Source of the DNA: Acidimicrobiaceae bacterium
GTDB taxonomy: Bacteria > Actinomycetota > Acidimicrobiia > Acidimicrobiales > UBA8190
Length of the DNA stretch: 9,520 nucleotides
Reading direction: 5' to 3'
NCBI GenBank assembly: GCA_003453695.1
Contig: DMNK01000105.1
Coordinates: 2,757 to 12,276 of the forward strand
Shown: piece by piece, positions 1 through 6,409 of the stretch
How the letters are laid out: the number at the start of each line of letters is the position of its first letter
How positions within the stretch are numbered: the first letter of the stretch is position 1
The notes under the pieces: model-generated
The model's database searches: none
What the model was told of the DNA's origin: nothing
The model's input: the letters and a program-made list of their open reading frames with translations, nothing else
Position numbers and translations under genes: made by a program

Positions 1-57
1 GCCTCGGCGCTCCACGGGCCTCAGCGCTCCACGGGCCTCAGCGCTCCTCGGCCCTCA
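1..57. repeat. 17-bp tandem repeat, about 3.4 copies
   Basis: The unit GCCTCAGCGCTCCACGG occurs at 1-17 (one mismatch), 18-34 (exact) and 35-51 (one mismatch). A degenerate partial copy from 52 runs into the MFS stop codon at 55-57. The array may continue left of the window. It lies just past, and touches, the 3' end of the transporter gene. It encodes nothing I recognise and shows no terminator-like dyad. A simple slippage-derived repeat is the default reading. Confidence 0.8.
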
Positions 58-1371
58 GCTGTCCCCCGGCCACAGCTCCTCGAGCTCGCGGCCCTTCGTC
101 TCGGGAACGAGGAAGAACAGCCCTGTCGTGAACACCACGGGGAGGAAGGTCACGAGGCCGCCCACGGCGAAGCGGTTGCCCACGTCGGCAACCGATCCGA
201 ACACCACCAGGCCCACCACCGCCCCCACCACGCCGGCGGCCACGTACCACCCCGCCACCGAGGCCCGCACCGAGGTCGGGAACAGCTCGTTCGCCAACGC
301 CCCCGCCGCCGGGGCGAAGCACCCGCCTGACAAGGCGGCGAACTCGTAGCCGGTGAACAGGGCGACGTGGGGCCCGCTGTAGGCGATCAAGGCGGCGATG
401 GCGATGCCACCCATGCCCATCGCCCCCGTGATGCGCCGTCCGATGTGGTCGGCCAGCCAGCGGCCGGCCAGCAGGCCGGCGAACCCCACGGCCCCGGCGC
501 CCACCACCATGAGGGACGTGCCCACGCCGGAGATGTGCAGGATGTTCTGGGCGTAGATGAACACGAAGCTGTTGGCCGGCCCGGTGGCCACGGCCACGAA
601 GAAGGCCAGGGCCGACACCACGACGAGACGGCGGCGAAAGGGCTGGCGCACTGCGCCCAGCACGGGCATGCCCTGTTTCGCCGACGCCGAGGAACGGGTG
701 AAGCGGTCCGACTCCTCGAGCCGGCCCCGCACCAGGATCACGGCCACGAGCGGCACCGCCGACAAGGCGAAGATGCCGCGGAAGCCGAGGGCGGAGGAGG
801 CCAGGCCGTGCAGGACGGCGGTGATCCCCGATCCCACGGCGTAGCCGGCCGCCACCAGCCCGATGGCTTTGGCCCGGTCCTTGGTGGCGGTCTCCTCCGC
901 CGCCCCCACCTGGGACAGGGCGTTGGTGGCCGACAGCGGCGGCCGGCCCAGGGCGAAGATGGCCACGAACCACCAGAAGCCGGGGCTGGCGGCGGCCACC
1001 ACGGTGAGGGCCAGGCCCACACAACACGTCGCGATCAGCATGGTGCGGCGCCCGAATCGGTCGGCCAGCCCGGCCAGCGGCAGCGAGCCGAGCGAGGCGA
1101 AGCGGATGATGGCCAGCCCCACCCCGAGCTCGGTTCCCGACAGCCCCGCCTCCACGGCGATGCTGGTGCCGTGGTGCACGTGGCCGAAGGCCTTGGCCAC
1201 GTCGCCGAGCGAGGAGATGACCCCGTACTGGCCGAAGCCCGACGCCATGGCGAACAGCCCCAAGGTGAGCACGGCGGGCTCGAGCCATCCGCGCAGCGCC
1301 AGCGGCCCCACCGAGATGGGCGGGCGCCGGGAAGCGCGTGAGGTCGTGCCGGTGCCGGCCGCCTCAGACAT
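55..1371 (-). CDS. MFS transporter, sugar/metabolite-symporter type
   Basis: A 438-residue inner-membrane secondary transporter with the usual 12-helix MFS length. The N-terminal 25 residues are hydrophilic and cytoplasmic. The MFS signature after helix 2 is GLADRFGRR (101-109), and its echo in the second half is AGRWLADHIGRR (302-313). NELFPTSVRAS (361-371) and PETKGREL (423-430) are typical of the sugar-porter and metabolite:proton symporter branches. The central loop (about 215-245) is basic and hydrophilic, as expected between the two six-helix bundles. The ATG at 1371 lies 6 bp after the stop of the upstream membrane-protein gene with only a weak GGG ahead of it, which suggests co-transcription and translational coupling. 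The substrate cannot be read from sequence. No residue is obviously missing. The last codons border a 17-bp tandem repeat. Confidence 0.94.
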   Translation of the reverse strand: MSEAAGTGTTSRASRRPPISVGPLALRGWLEPAVLTLGLFAMASGFGQYGVISSLGDVAKAFGHVHHGTSIAVEAGLSGTELGVGLAIIRFASLGSLPLAGLADRFGRRTMLIATCCVGLALTVVAAASPGFWWFVAIFALGRPPLSATNALSQVGAAEETATKDRAKAIGLVAAGYAVGSGITAVLHGLASSALGFRGIFALSAVPLVAVILVRGRLEESDRFTRSSASAKQGMPVLGAVRQPFRRRLVVVSALAFFVAVATGPANSFVFIYAQNILHISGVGTSLMVVGAGAVGFAGLLAGRWLADHIGRRITGAMGMGGIAIAALIAYSGPHVALFTGYEFAALSGGCFAPAAGALANELFPTSVRASVAGWYVAAGVVGAVVGLVVFGSVADVGNRFAVGGLVTFLPVVFTTGLFFLVPETKGRELEELWPGDS

Positions 1372-1377
1372 CCCGGC

Positions 1378-2124
1378 TCAGGCCGCCGGCCGGGCGGCGC
1401 CGGCGCCGGGGTGCCGGGCCGTGCCGCCGGTGCCCGCCTCCAGACGGCGGGCGCGCCAGAACGGGATGTCGAGCACGGTCACGAGGACGACGGCCACACC
1501 CGCCGCGCTCAGCACGTAGAAGGGCCAGGGCCCGAGCACCCGCAGGAGTGTCCAGTTGCCGGGCGGTGCACGGAGGAACATGTAGTCGGCGCCGGTGAGG
1601 CCGTCGACCAGGCCCACCGCGGCGGTGTAGGCGGCGGTGATGAGCAGCACCCGGGGCGCCGCGCCCCGGCGGGGCCGGACCCCCATCCCCACCACCAGGA
1701 ACAGGGCGGCCAGCACGATGCCCAGATGCCCGATCGTGTACTGGAAGAAGACGAGATGGGGGAAGCCCGCCGACAGGTCGGGGGTGACGACCGCCTGGAG
1801 CGTGCCGGCCAGTCCCCAGAAGTAGGTGAGCTCGACGAGCACCGGCACCTGCCACCAGCAGGCCGCCGCCGCCACCAGCACGGCCACGTCGCACAGCGGA
1901 AGCGGCAGGTCGGTCTTGGCCGAGAAGGTGCCGGCCACCACCAGCGCCAGCACGTAGCTGAGGGCGGTGGCGAAGAGCACCAGGCCGAGGCCGGCCGCCG
2001 CCCAGCGCCGCCAGGGTCCGGGACGACGGCGGGCCTCCAGGCACAGCACGACCCCGAGCCCCGCCGCCAGGGCGACCGTCACCACATAGGCACCGGGGGT
2101 CACGACACCGAGCAGCGGCCCCAC
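1378..2124 (-). CDS. TIGR02206/YwaF-like integral membrane protein
   Basis: A 248-residue polytopic membrane protein with about seven hydrophobic segments (roughly 11-29, 41-63, 78-92, 97-112, 132-149, 157-174, 200-220). The segments LPLPLCD (73-79), YFWGLAGTLQA (101-111), FPHLVFFQY (121-129) and ADYMFL (179-184) match the TIGR02206 family (Bacillus YwaF; TMEM164-like), whose bacterial function is unknown to me. The C-terminus is a basic, Ala/Gly-rich cytoplasmic tail. The GTG start at 2124 is directly abutted by AGAGGAG with no spacer, so the ribosome-binding site does not fit this start well. A CTG codon at 2115, in frame and about 8 nt from AGGAGG, is better spaced, so the first few residues are uncertain. 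The gene probably forms an operon with the MFS gene 6 bp downstream. Family assignment is fairly secure; role unknown. Confidence 0.85.
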   Translation of the reverse strand: MGPLLGVVTPGAYVVTVALAAGLGVVLCLEARRRPGPWRRWAAAGLGLVLFATALSYVLALVVAGTFSAKTDLPLPLCDVAVLVAAAACWWQVPVLVELTYFWGLAGTLQAVVTPDLSAGFPHLVFFQYTIGHLGIVLAALFLVVGMGVRPRRGAAPRVLLITAAYTAAVGLVDGLTGADYMFLRAPPGNWTLLRVLGPWPFYVLSAAGVAVVLVTVLDIPFWRARRLEAGTGGTARHPGAGAARPAA

Positions 2125-2343
2125 CTCCTCTGGCGCCAGGCTCGCGCGCCGAGAAGAGGTGGAGGTGCGACCTGGTTCCCCGGAGGCTGCCGGGCTGGCG
2201 AGCGCCCAGCGGGCGAGCGCCTGGCGGGCTGGGCGGCTGGCGGGCTGGGCGGCTGGCGGGCTGGGCGGGCTAGCAGGCCGGCAGGCTGGCCGGGCCCGGG
2301 CTCAGGCCGACTTGCGGCGCTGGCGGGCTGGCGGGTCCCGGGC
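2125..2343. other. Repeat-rich gap between whiB-like gene and TIGR02206 gene
   Basis: This 219-bp stretch holds no convincing gene. It contains a G-rich 16-bp tandem repeat (2224-2268), looser GGCTGGCGGG-like variants around it, and a copy of the whiB 3' end (2295-2325). Since the genes on both sides read leftwards, it is both the 3' flank of the whiB-like gene and the 5' region of the membrane-protein gene. I could not identify a clear -35/-10 pair in it. Confidence 0.7.
2224..2268. repeat. 16-bp G-rich tandem repeat, about 2.8 copies
   Basis: GCGGGCTGGGCGGCTG is repeated exactly at 2224-2239 and 2240-2255, with a partial third copy from 2256 to 2268. The plus strand carries regularly spaced GGG runs (2226, 2231, 2242, 2247, 2258, 2263, 2267), a pattern with some G-quadruplex potential, although one recurring loop is 8 nt. 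The array lies about 100-145 bp upstream of the TIGR02206 gene start. Confidence 0.85.
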
Positions 2344-2367
2344 TCAGGCCGACTTGCGGCGCTGGCG
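2295..2367. repeat. Exact 31-bp direct repeat duplicating the whiB 3' end
   Basis: The 31 bases at 2337-2367, which include the last seven codons and the TGA of the whiB-like gene, recur exactly at 2295-2325 with a 42-bp period. The 11-bp spacer (2326-2336) also resembles the flanking GGCTGGCGGG repeats. The downstream copy lies outside the reading frame of any gene I accept. The arrangement looks like a local duplication that left the coding frame intact. Confidence 0.9.
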
Positions 2368-2598
2368 CAGGATCCGGCGACGCTCGCGCTCTGTGGTCCC
2401 GCCCCACACCCCTTCACGCTCGCGATGCGCCAGGGCGTGCTCCAGGCACGGCTGACGGACCGGGCACATGGCGCAGATCGCCTTGGCCTCCTCGGCGTCC
2501 TCGTCGGACTCGGGGAAGAAGACCTGGGGGTCGATCCCCTGGCAGGCGGCTCGCTTACGCCAGGTCGCGGCGGTCGAAAGGGCGGTCATGGGTGTCAC
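2344..2598 (-). CDS. WhiB-family Fe-S transcriptional regulator
   Basis: An 84-residue actinobacterial WhiB-like protein, predicted to bind a [4Fe-4S] cluster that senses redox or NO and to act on transcription with the main sigma factor. The four cluster cysteines are visible at C19, C42, C45 and C51 (C-X22-C-X2-C-X5-C). They are followed by the family turn GVWGGT (63-68) and a basic tail RERRRILRQRR (71-81) expected to contact DNA. The GTG start at 2598 has GAGG five bases ahead. An ATG three codons in (2589) is possible but worse spaced. Length and motifs are complete. No AT-hook is present, arguing against WhiB7; I cannot assign it to another subgroup. It is separated from both neighbours by gene-free gaps with a putative promoter upstream, so it is probably monocistronic. 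Its final codons and stop are duplicated just downstream. Confidence 0.96.
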   Translation of the reverse strand: MTPMTALSTAATWRKRAACQGIDPQVFFPESDEDAEEAKAICAMCPVRQPCLEHALAHREREGVWGGTTERERRRILRQRRKSA

Positions 2599-2678
2599 TT
2601 GTTCCTCACATCAGCGCATGGGTGTCTTGAAAGTGCGGTTCCGGGTGGTTGCAGGTATGGGTTCTTCGCCCGCCGCGA

Positions 2679-2711
2679 CCCTGTGACCAGGGACAATGGT
2701 CCCCTCGAGGG
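2679..2711. promoter_or_regulatory. Cluster of overlapping inverted repeats in whiB leader
   Basis: Four dyads crowd into 33 bp: CCCTG/CAGGG (2679-2683 with 2688-2692), GACCA/TGGTC (2685-2689 with 2697-2701), GGGAC/GTCCC (2690-2694 with 2699-2703), and the palindrome CCCTCGAGGG (2702-2711). Several share bases, so they cannot all fold at once. The cluster lies between the putative promoter and the whiB-like start. It could be a protein-binding operator or alternative RNA hairpins in the leader. Confidence 0.45.
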
Positions 2712-2729
2712 AAAAACGGCGGAACATCC

Positions 2730-2759
2730 AGTATGGCGCGGCCGCGGCGGGCCTGTCCA
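2730..2759 (-). promoter_or_regulatory. Putative sigma-70-type promoter for the whiB-like gene
   Basis: On the minus strand TGGACA (2759-2754) and CATACT (2735-2730) are 18 bp apart, each one or two bases from the primary-sigma consensus. Transcription would start near 2723 and give a leader of about 125 nt before the GTG at 2598. This rests on sequence match alone. Confidence 0.4.
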
Positions 2760-3469
2760 GATCCCCCCTGGTCAGGACCCCAAGACCGGCCCACGGGCGC
2801 CCCAAGGGCCGTCCACGAGCAGGACCACCGGGCGCCGCCGTCGTCCTCAGGGCCGCAGGTCGCTGACCAGCTCGTCTCGGACCTCGTCGGGGAGCTCGGT
2901 CCGGTGGCGGTAGGCGGGGTGGTCGACGGCCAGGGTGACCGGTCCCCGGGCGAAGCGTTCGATCTGCTCGGGACCGAGAAGGAATCGCACGTAGTGCACC
3001 GACGACGTGGCGTCCTCCCGGGTGAGCTGCTCGGCGTGTGCCTCCTCGGGGGTGGCGGGCACCACCTCGGGGCCCCCGTTGCCCATGGCGTCGCCCCCCA
3101 GGCGGAGCTGCAGGGCGCGCTCGACCCCCACCAGCTTTCCCAGCCACTCCCGCAGCGACGCCTCGTCGGTGAGCTCGACGAACAGCGTGGCCGACAGCTC
3201 CCCGGGACCGGGGATGAGCGGGTTGTAGACGTCGAGCTCGGCCTGGATCTGGGCGTCGCTCGTCATCTTCTCGATGCGGGCCATCTCCTGGATCTGGAAC
3301 CGGATGGTGTCGCGGTTCTCGAACACCACGGTGACGATGGGCCCCACCGAAAGGCGGCGCCGGCGCTTCAGGTCGATGACCCGGGCCCGGAACTCCTGGC
3401 GGCCGCGCTCGTAGGCGCGCAGGTCCTCGATGTCCTCGAGACGGAGCCGCCGGTGCTCGTCGGCGGCGA

Positions 3470-3892
<423 letters not shown>

Positions 3893-3966
3893 GATGTCTT
3901 CTTCCTCTTTTCTGTGTTGGTGGTCATCTCGTCCGGGACGACGGTTCCGCCCGGAGATCTCTGTGG

Positions 3967-4443
3967 TCAGTGGTCGGCCCTCGCCCCGCTCACGAGCGCC
4001 TCCCGGCGCCGCCGGCTCCCGCCCTTGCGCCGGCACGAGGCGCACAGCCCCCGGAACACCACCTCCGCCTCCCCGACCTCGAAGCCCTCCTCGGCCCCGT
4101 CGGGCACCGCCAGGTTGCGGAAATCGGCATGCAGGTCGCGCACCTTCCCGCACCGGGTGCACACCAGATGGTGATGTGCCCCCTCCACGTTGGGGTCGAA
4201 CCGGGCCGTGCCGGTGCCCAGGTCGAGGGCGGCGATCTCGCCCAGGTCGGCCAGCTCGTGCAGGGTCTGGTAGACGGTCTTCAACGAGATGGTCTCCATC
4301 TCGGCCCGGGCCCGGGCGTGGACGGCCTCGGCGGTGGGATGGGTGACGTCGCCGTGCAGGACGCGGAAGATGCACTGGCGCTGGGCCGTCACCTTGCGGC
4401 CGTGCGCCCGGAACAGGTCGGTGAGCTCCTCCGGCGTCTTCAC
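3967..4443 (-). CDS. Fur-family regulator, PerR-like
   Basis: A 158-residue metal-dependent repressor of the Fur superfamily. The winged-helix DNA-binding half contains TAQRQ (19-23), HPTAEAVH (35-42) and the recognition helix ISLKTVYQTLHEL (52-64). The dimerisation half holds HHHLVCTRCGK (90-100) and GLCASC (132-137), the two CxxC pairs of the structural zinc site. H35, D83, H90, H92 and D103 line up with the five PerR regulatory-metal ligands. D103 is Asp as in peroxide-sensing PerR rather than Glu as in Fur, and a rubrerythrin follows, so peroxide sensing is the best inference. The tail (138-158) is very basic. GTG at 4443 (GGTGGAG just upstream) is preferred; GTG at 4452 and TTG at 4464 are alternatives, but the TTG almost touches a large dyad that is probably the operator. 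Confidence 0.93.
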   Translation of the reverse strand: MKTPEELTDLFRAHGRKVTAQRQCIFRVLHGDVTHPTAEAVHARARAEMETISLKTVYQTLHELADLGEIAALDLGTGTARFDPNVEGAHHHLVCTRCGKVRDLHADFRNLAVPDGAEEGFEVGEAEVVFRGLCASCRRKGGSRRRREALVSGARADH

Positions 4444-4467
4444 GGTCTCCACCTTATCCGCCAACGA

Positions 4468-4498
4468 TTGTTTGTTGACACTCCCTGTCAAATAACAA
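4468..4498. promoter_or_regulatory. 31-bp dyad, candidate operator between perR-like gene and glpD
   Basis: The arms TTGTTTGTTGACA (4468-4480) and TGTCAAATAACAA (4486-4498) pair at 11 of 13 positions around CTCCC, with a perfect TTGACA/TGTCAA core at 4475-4491. The dyad is AT-rich in a very GC-rich setting and ends 15-25 bp from the likely GTG starts of the Fur-type gene. It also lies about 120 bp upstream of glpD on the other strand. Autoregulation by the adjacent Fur/PerR-type protein is the simplest reading. TTGACA also resembles a -35 box in either direction, though I see no well-spaced -10. Confidence 0.6.
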
Positions 4499-4615
4499 CC
4501 ATGGTAGAAATCGCCACTGTCAGGCGCCGGGCTGTTCCGCAGCGTGGCGCAGCCTGGCGCCAGCGGGTACGGGCCGGCAAAGAGGGTGGTCCACGGCCTG
4601 TGGCAGTCTCTGGCC

Positions 4616-6409
4616 GTGCCCGGCCCCGCCGCCTCTGCGCGCCGTTTCGACCGGTCCCCCGCCCCCGACGGCCACGGCTTCCGCCGAGCCGTGGCGCTCG
4701 AGCGGCTCGGCGCCGAGGCCTTCGACGTGCTCGTGGTGGGCGGCGGCATCACCGGGGCCGGCGTGGCCCTCGACGCCGCCTCCCGGGGGCTGTCCACGGC
4801 GCTCGTGGAGCGCCACGACTTCGCCTCGGGGACCTCGTCGAAGTCGTCCAAGATGGTGCACGGCGGCATCCGCTACCTCCAGCAGCGCGACTTCAGGCTG
4901 GTCTACGAGTCGCTGCACGAGCGCCAGCGCCTGCTCGACAACGCGCCGCATCTGGTCACGCCGCTGCCCTTCCTGATCCCGCTGTTCGGCAAGGCGGGCG
5001 TGGTGTCCAAGCAGGTGACGCGGGCCTACTCGACGGCGTTGTGGCTCTACGACCTGACCGGCGGCATCCGCATCGGCAAGCGCCACCGGCGCATCGACAA
5101 GGCCGAGACGCTGTCGCACCTGCCCACCCTTCGCACCGACGCGCTCGTGGCCGGCTTCCTCTACTACGACGCCCGGGCCGACGACGCCCGGCTCACACTC
5201 ACCATCCTGCGCACCGCCGTCCTCGACCACGGGGCCGTCGCCGCCAACTACGCCGAGGTGACCGAGCTCGTCCACGACGGCACCGGGCGGGTGCGCGGCG
5301 CCCGGGTCCGGCCCGTGCTGCCGGTGCCGGGGGCGCCGGTCGAGCCCGAGATCGAGGTGCGGGCCGAGGTGGTGGTGAACGCCACCGGTGTGTGGGCCGA
5401 CGACGTGCGCGCCCTCGACGAGGGCACCCACCCCCACTCCATCCGGCCCGCCAAGGGCATCCACGTCACGGTCCCCCGCCAGAAGCTCCCGGCCGACATC
5501 GCCGCCGTGGTGCCTGTGGCCGGCGACCGCCGCTCGGTCTTCGTGGTGCCGTGGGCCGATGGGGACGACGTGTACATCGGGACCACCGACACCGACTGGG
5601 ACGGTCCCCTCGACGACCCGGCCTGTCTCCCCGAGGACGTGGACTACGTCGTCGACGCCGTGAACGCGGTGGTGACCGAGCCGCTCGAGCGCGGCGACGT
5701 CACCGGGGTGTGGGCCGGCCTGCGCCCGCTTGCCGCCGCCGCCCGCGGACAGCACCTCTCGGCCCGCACCGCCGACATGTCGCGCCGGCATCTGGTTCGG
5801 GTGTCGGAGAGCGGGATGGTGACGGTGACGGGCGGCAAGCTCACCACCTACCGCCAGATGGCCGAGGACGCCGTGAACGCGGCCGTGCGCCGTCTCGGGA
5901 CCGCCGCGCCCGCAGGTGCCGACCGGTGCCGGACCGCCAAGATGTCACTGCGGGGGGCAGCCGGGCTGGCCGAGGAGCGCGCCGCCGGCGCCCGGGCCTA
6001 CGCCGTGGACGACACCACCTTCGCCGAGCTGCTGGCCCGCCACGGCGACGAGGCCCCGGCCGTGCTCGAGCTGGCCGGGGGGCGCCCCGAGCTGCTCGAG
6101 CCGCTCGTCCCGGGCCTGCCCGCCCTCAAGGTGGAGGCACTGTGGGCGGCCCGGGAGGAGATGGCCGTCACCGTGGACGACGTGCTCGAGCGGCGCACCC
6201 GGTCACTGCTGCGCCGTGCCGCCGCCTCCGCCGACGCCGCGCCCGCGGTGGCGGCCCTGGTGGCGGACGAGTGGGGACGCGACCGGGCGTCGCTGGCGCA
6301 GGAGGCCGAACGGTTCGCCGACGCCGCCCGGGCCGGCCTGGCCCGGGCCGGCCTTGTGGACGCCGCGGCCAGCCCGGGGCCCGCCGTGCCGGAGGGCCGC
6401 TCGGGGTGA
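4616..6409 (+). CDS. glpD: Aerobic glycerol-3-phosphate dehydrogenase
   Basis: A FAD-dependent, membrane-associated enzyme that oxidises sn-glycerol 3-phosphate to dihydroxyacetone phosphate and passes electrons to the quinone pool. Numbered from the GTG at 4616 (597 residues), the FAD dinucleotide fold is DVLVVGGGITGAG (37-49), followed by the family segment SSKSSKMVHGGIRY (74-87). The active-site region includes WAGLRPL (366-372) and TGGKLTTYR (405-413), whose Arg and Lys are those that bind the substrate in characterised GlpD. A C-terminal helical domain (about 450-570) completes the length. GTG at 4586 and 4544 are alternative starts. None has a well-spaced ribosome-binding site, and 4616 gives an N-terminus closest to actinobacterial relatives. 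It is first of three genes and its TGA overlaps the next start. Confidence 0.94.
   Translation: MPGPAASARRFDRSPAPDGHGFRRAVALERLGAEAFDVLVVGGGITGAGVALDAASRGLSTALVERHDFASGTSSKSSKMVHGGIRYLQQRDFRLVYESLHERQRLLDNAPHLVTPLPFLIPLFGKAGVVSKQVTRAYSTALWLYDLTGGIRIGKRHRRIDKAETLSHLPTLRTDALVAGFLYYDARADDARLTLTILRTAVLDHGAVAANYAEVTELVHDGTGRVRGARVRPVLPVPGAPVEPEIEVRAEVVVNATGVWADDVRALDEGTHPHSIRPAKGIHVTVPRQKLPADIAAVVPVAGDRRSVFVVPWADGDDVYIGTTDTDWDGPLDDPACLPEDVDYVVDAVNAVVTEPLERGDVTGVWAGLRPLAAAARGQHLSARTADMSRRHLVRVSESGMVTVTGGKLTTYRQMAEDAVNAAVRRLGTAAPAGADRCRTAKMSLRGAAGLAEERAAGARAYAVDDTTFAELLARHGDEAPAVLELAGGRPELLEPLVPGLPALKVEALWAAREEMAVTVDDVLERRTRSLLRRAAASADAAPAVAALVADEWGRDRASLAQEAERFADAARAGLARAGLVDAAASPGPAVPEGRSG

Larger units (their letters stand above)
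2599..2846. other. Gene-free region upstream of the whiB-like gene
   Basis: This 248-bp stretch lies between the DUF3501 stop and the whiB-like start, both reading leftwards. It holds a candidate promoter (2730-2759), nested inverted repeats (2679-2711), and a weak GC-rich dyad CGGCCC/GGGCCG (roughly 2785-2815) without a T-run that could slow transcription after DUF3501. No reading frame in it has recognisable protein character. Confidence 0.65.

Noticed and set aside
367..1341. 324-codon plus-strand frame opposite the MFS gene
   Set aside because: His/Gly/Arg-rich antisense shadow; the minus strand encodes a clear 12-helix transporter.
2606..2794. 62-codon minus-strand frame in the gap upstream of the whiB-like gene
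   Set aside because: No recognisable domain, no good ribosome-binding site, and it covers the putative promoter and dyads.
2785..2815. GC-rich dyad after DUF3501 considered as a Rho-independent terminator
   Set aside because: The stem is only about 6 bp with a 13-nt loop and no T-run, so I mention it but do not call it.
4475..4510. TTGACA with TAGAAA as a plus-strand glpD promoter
   Set aside because: The spacing is 24 bp, too long for a standard promoter; no other convincing -10 was found.
4520..5791. 423-codon minus-strand frame opposite glpD
   Set aside because: Low-complexity Gly/His/Val composition and complete overlap with well-supported glpD codons.
3970..6405. A very long open plus-strand frame running through the regulator and glpD into the AGPS-like gene
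   Set aside because: Only the part from 6406 has family motifs. The upstream part is Arg/Pro/Gly-rich, antisense to the regulator and out of frame with glpD, as expected of stop-poor GC-rich shadows.
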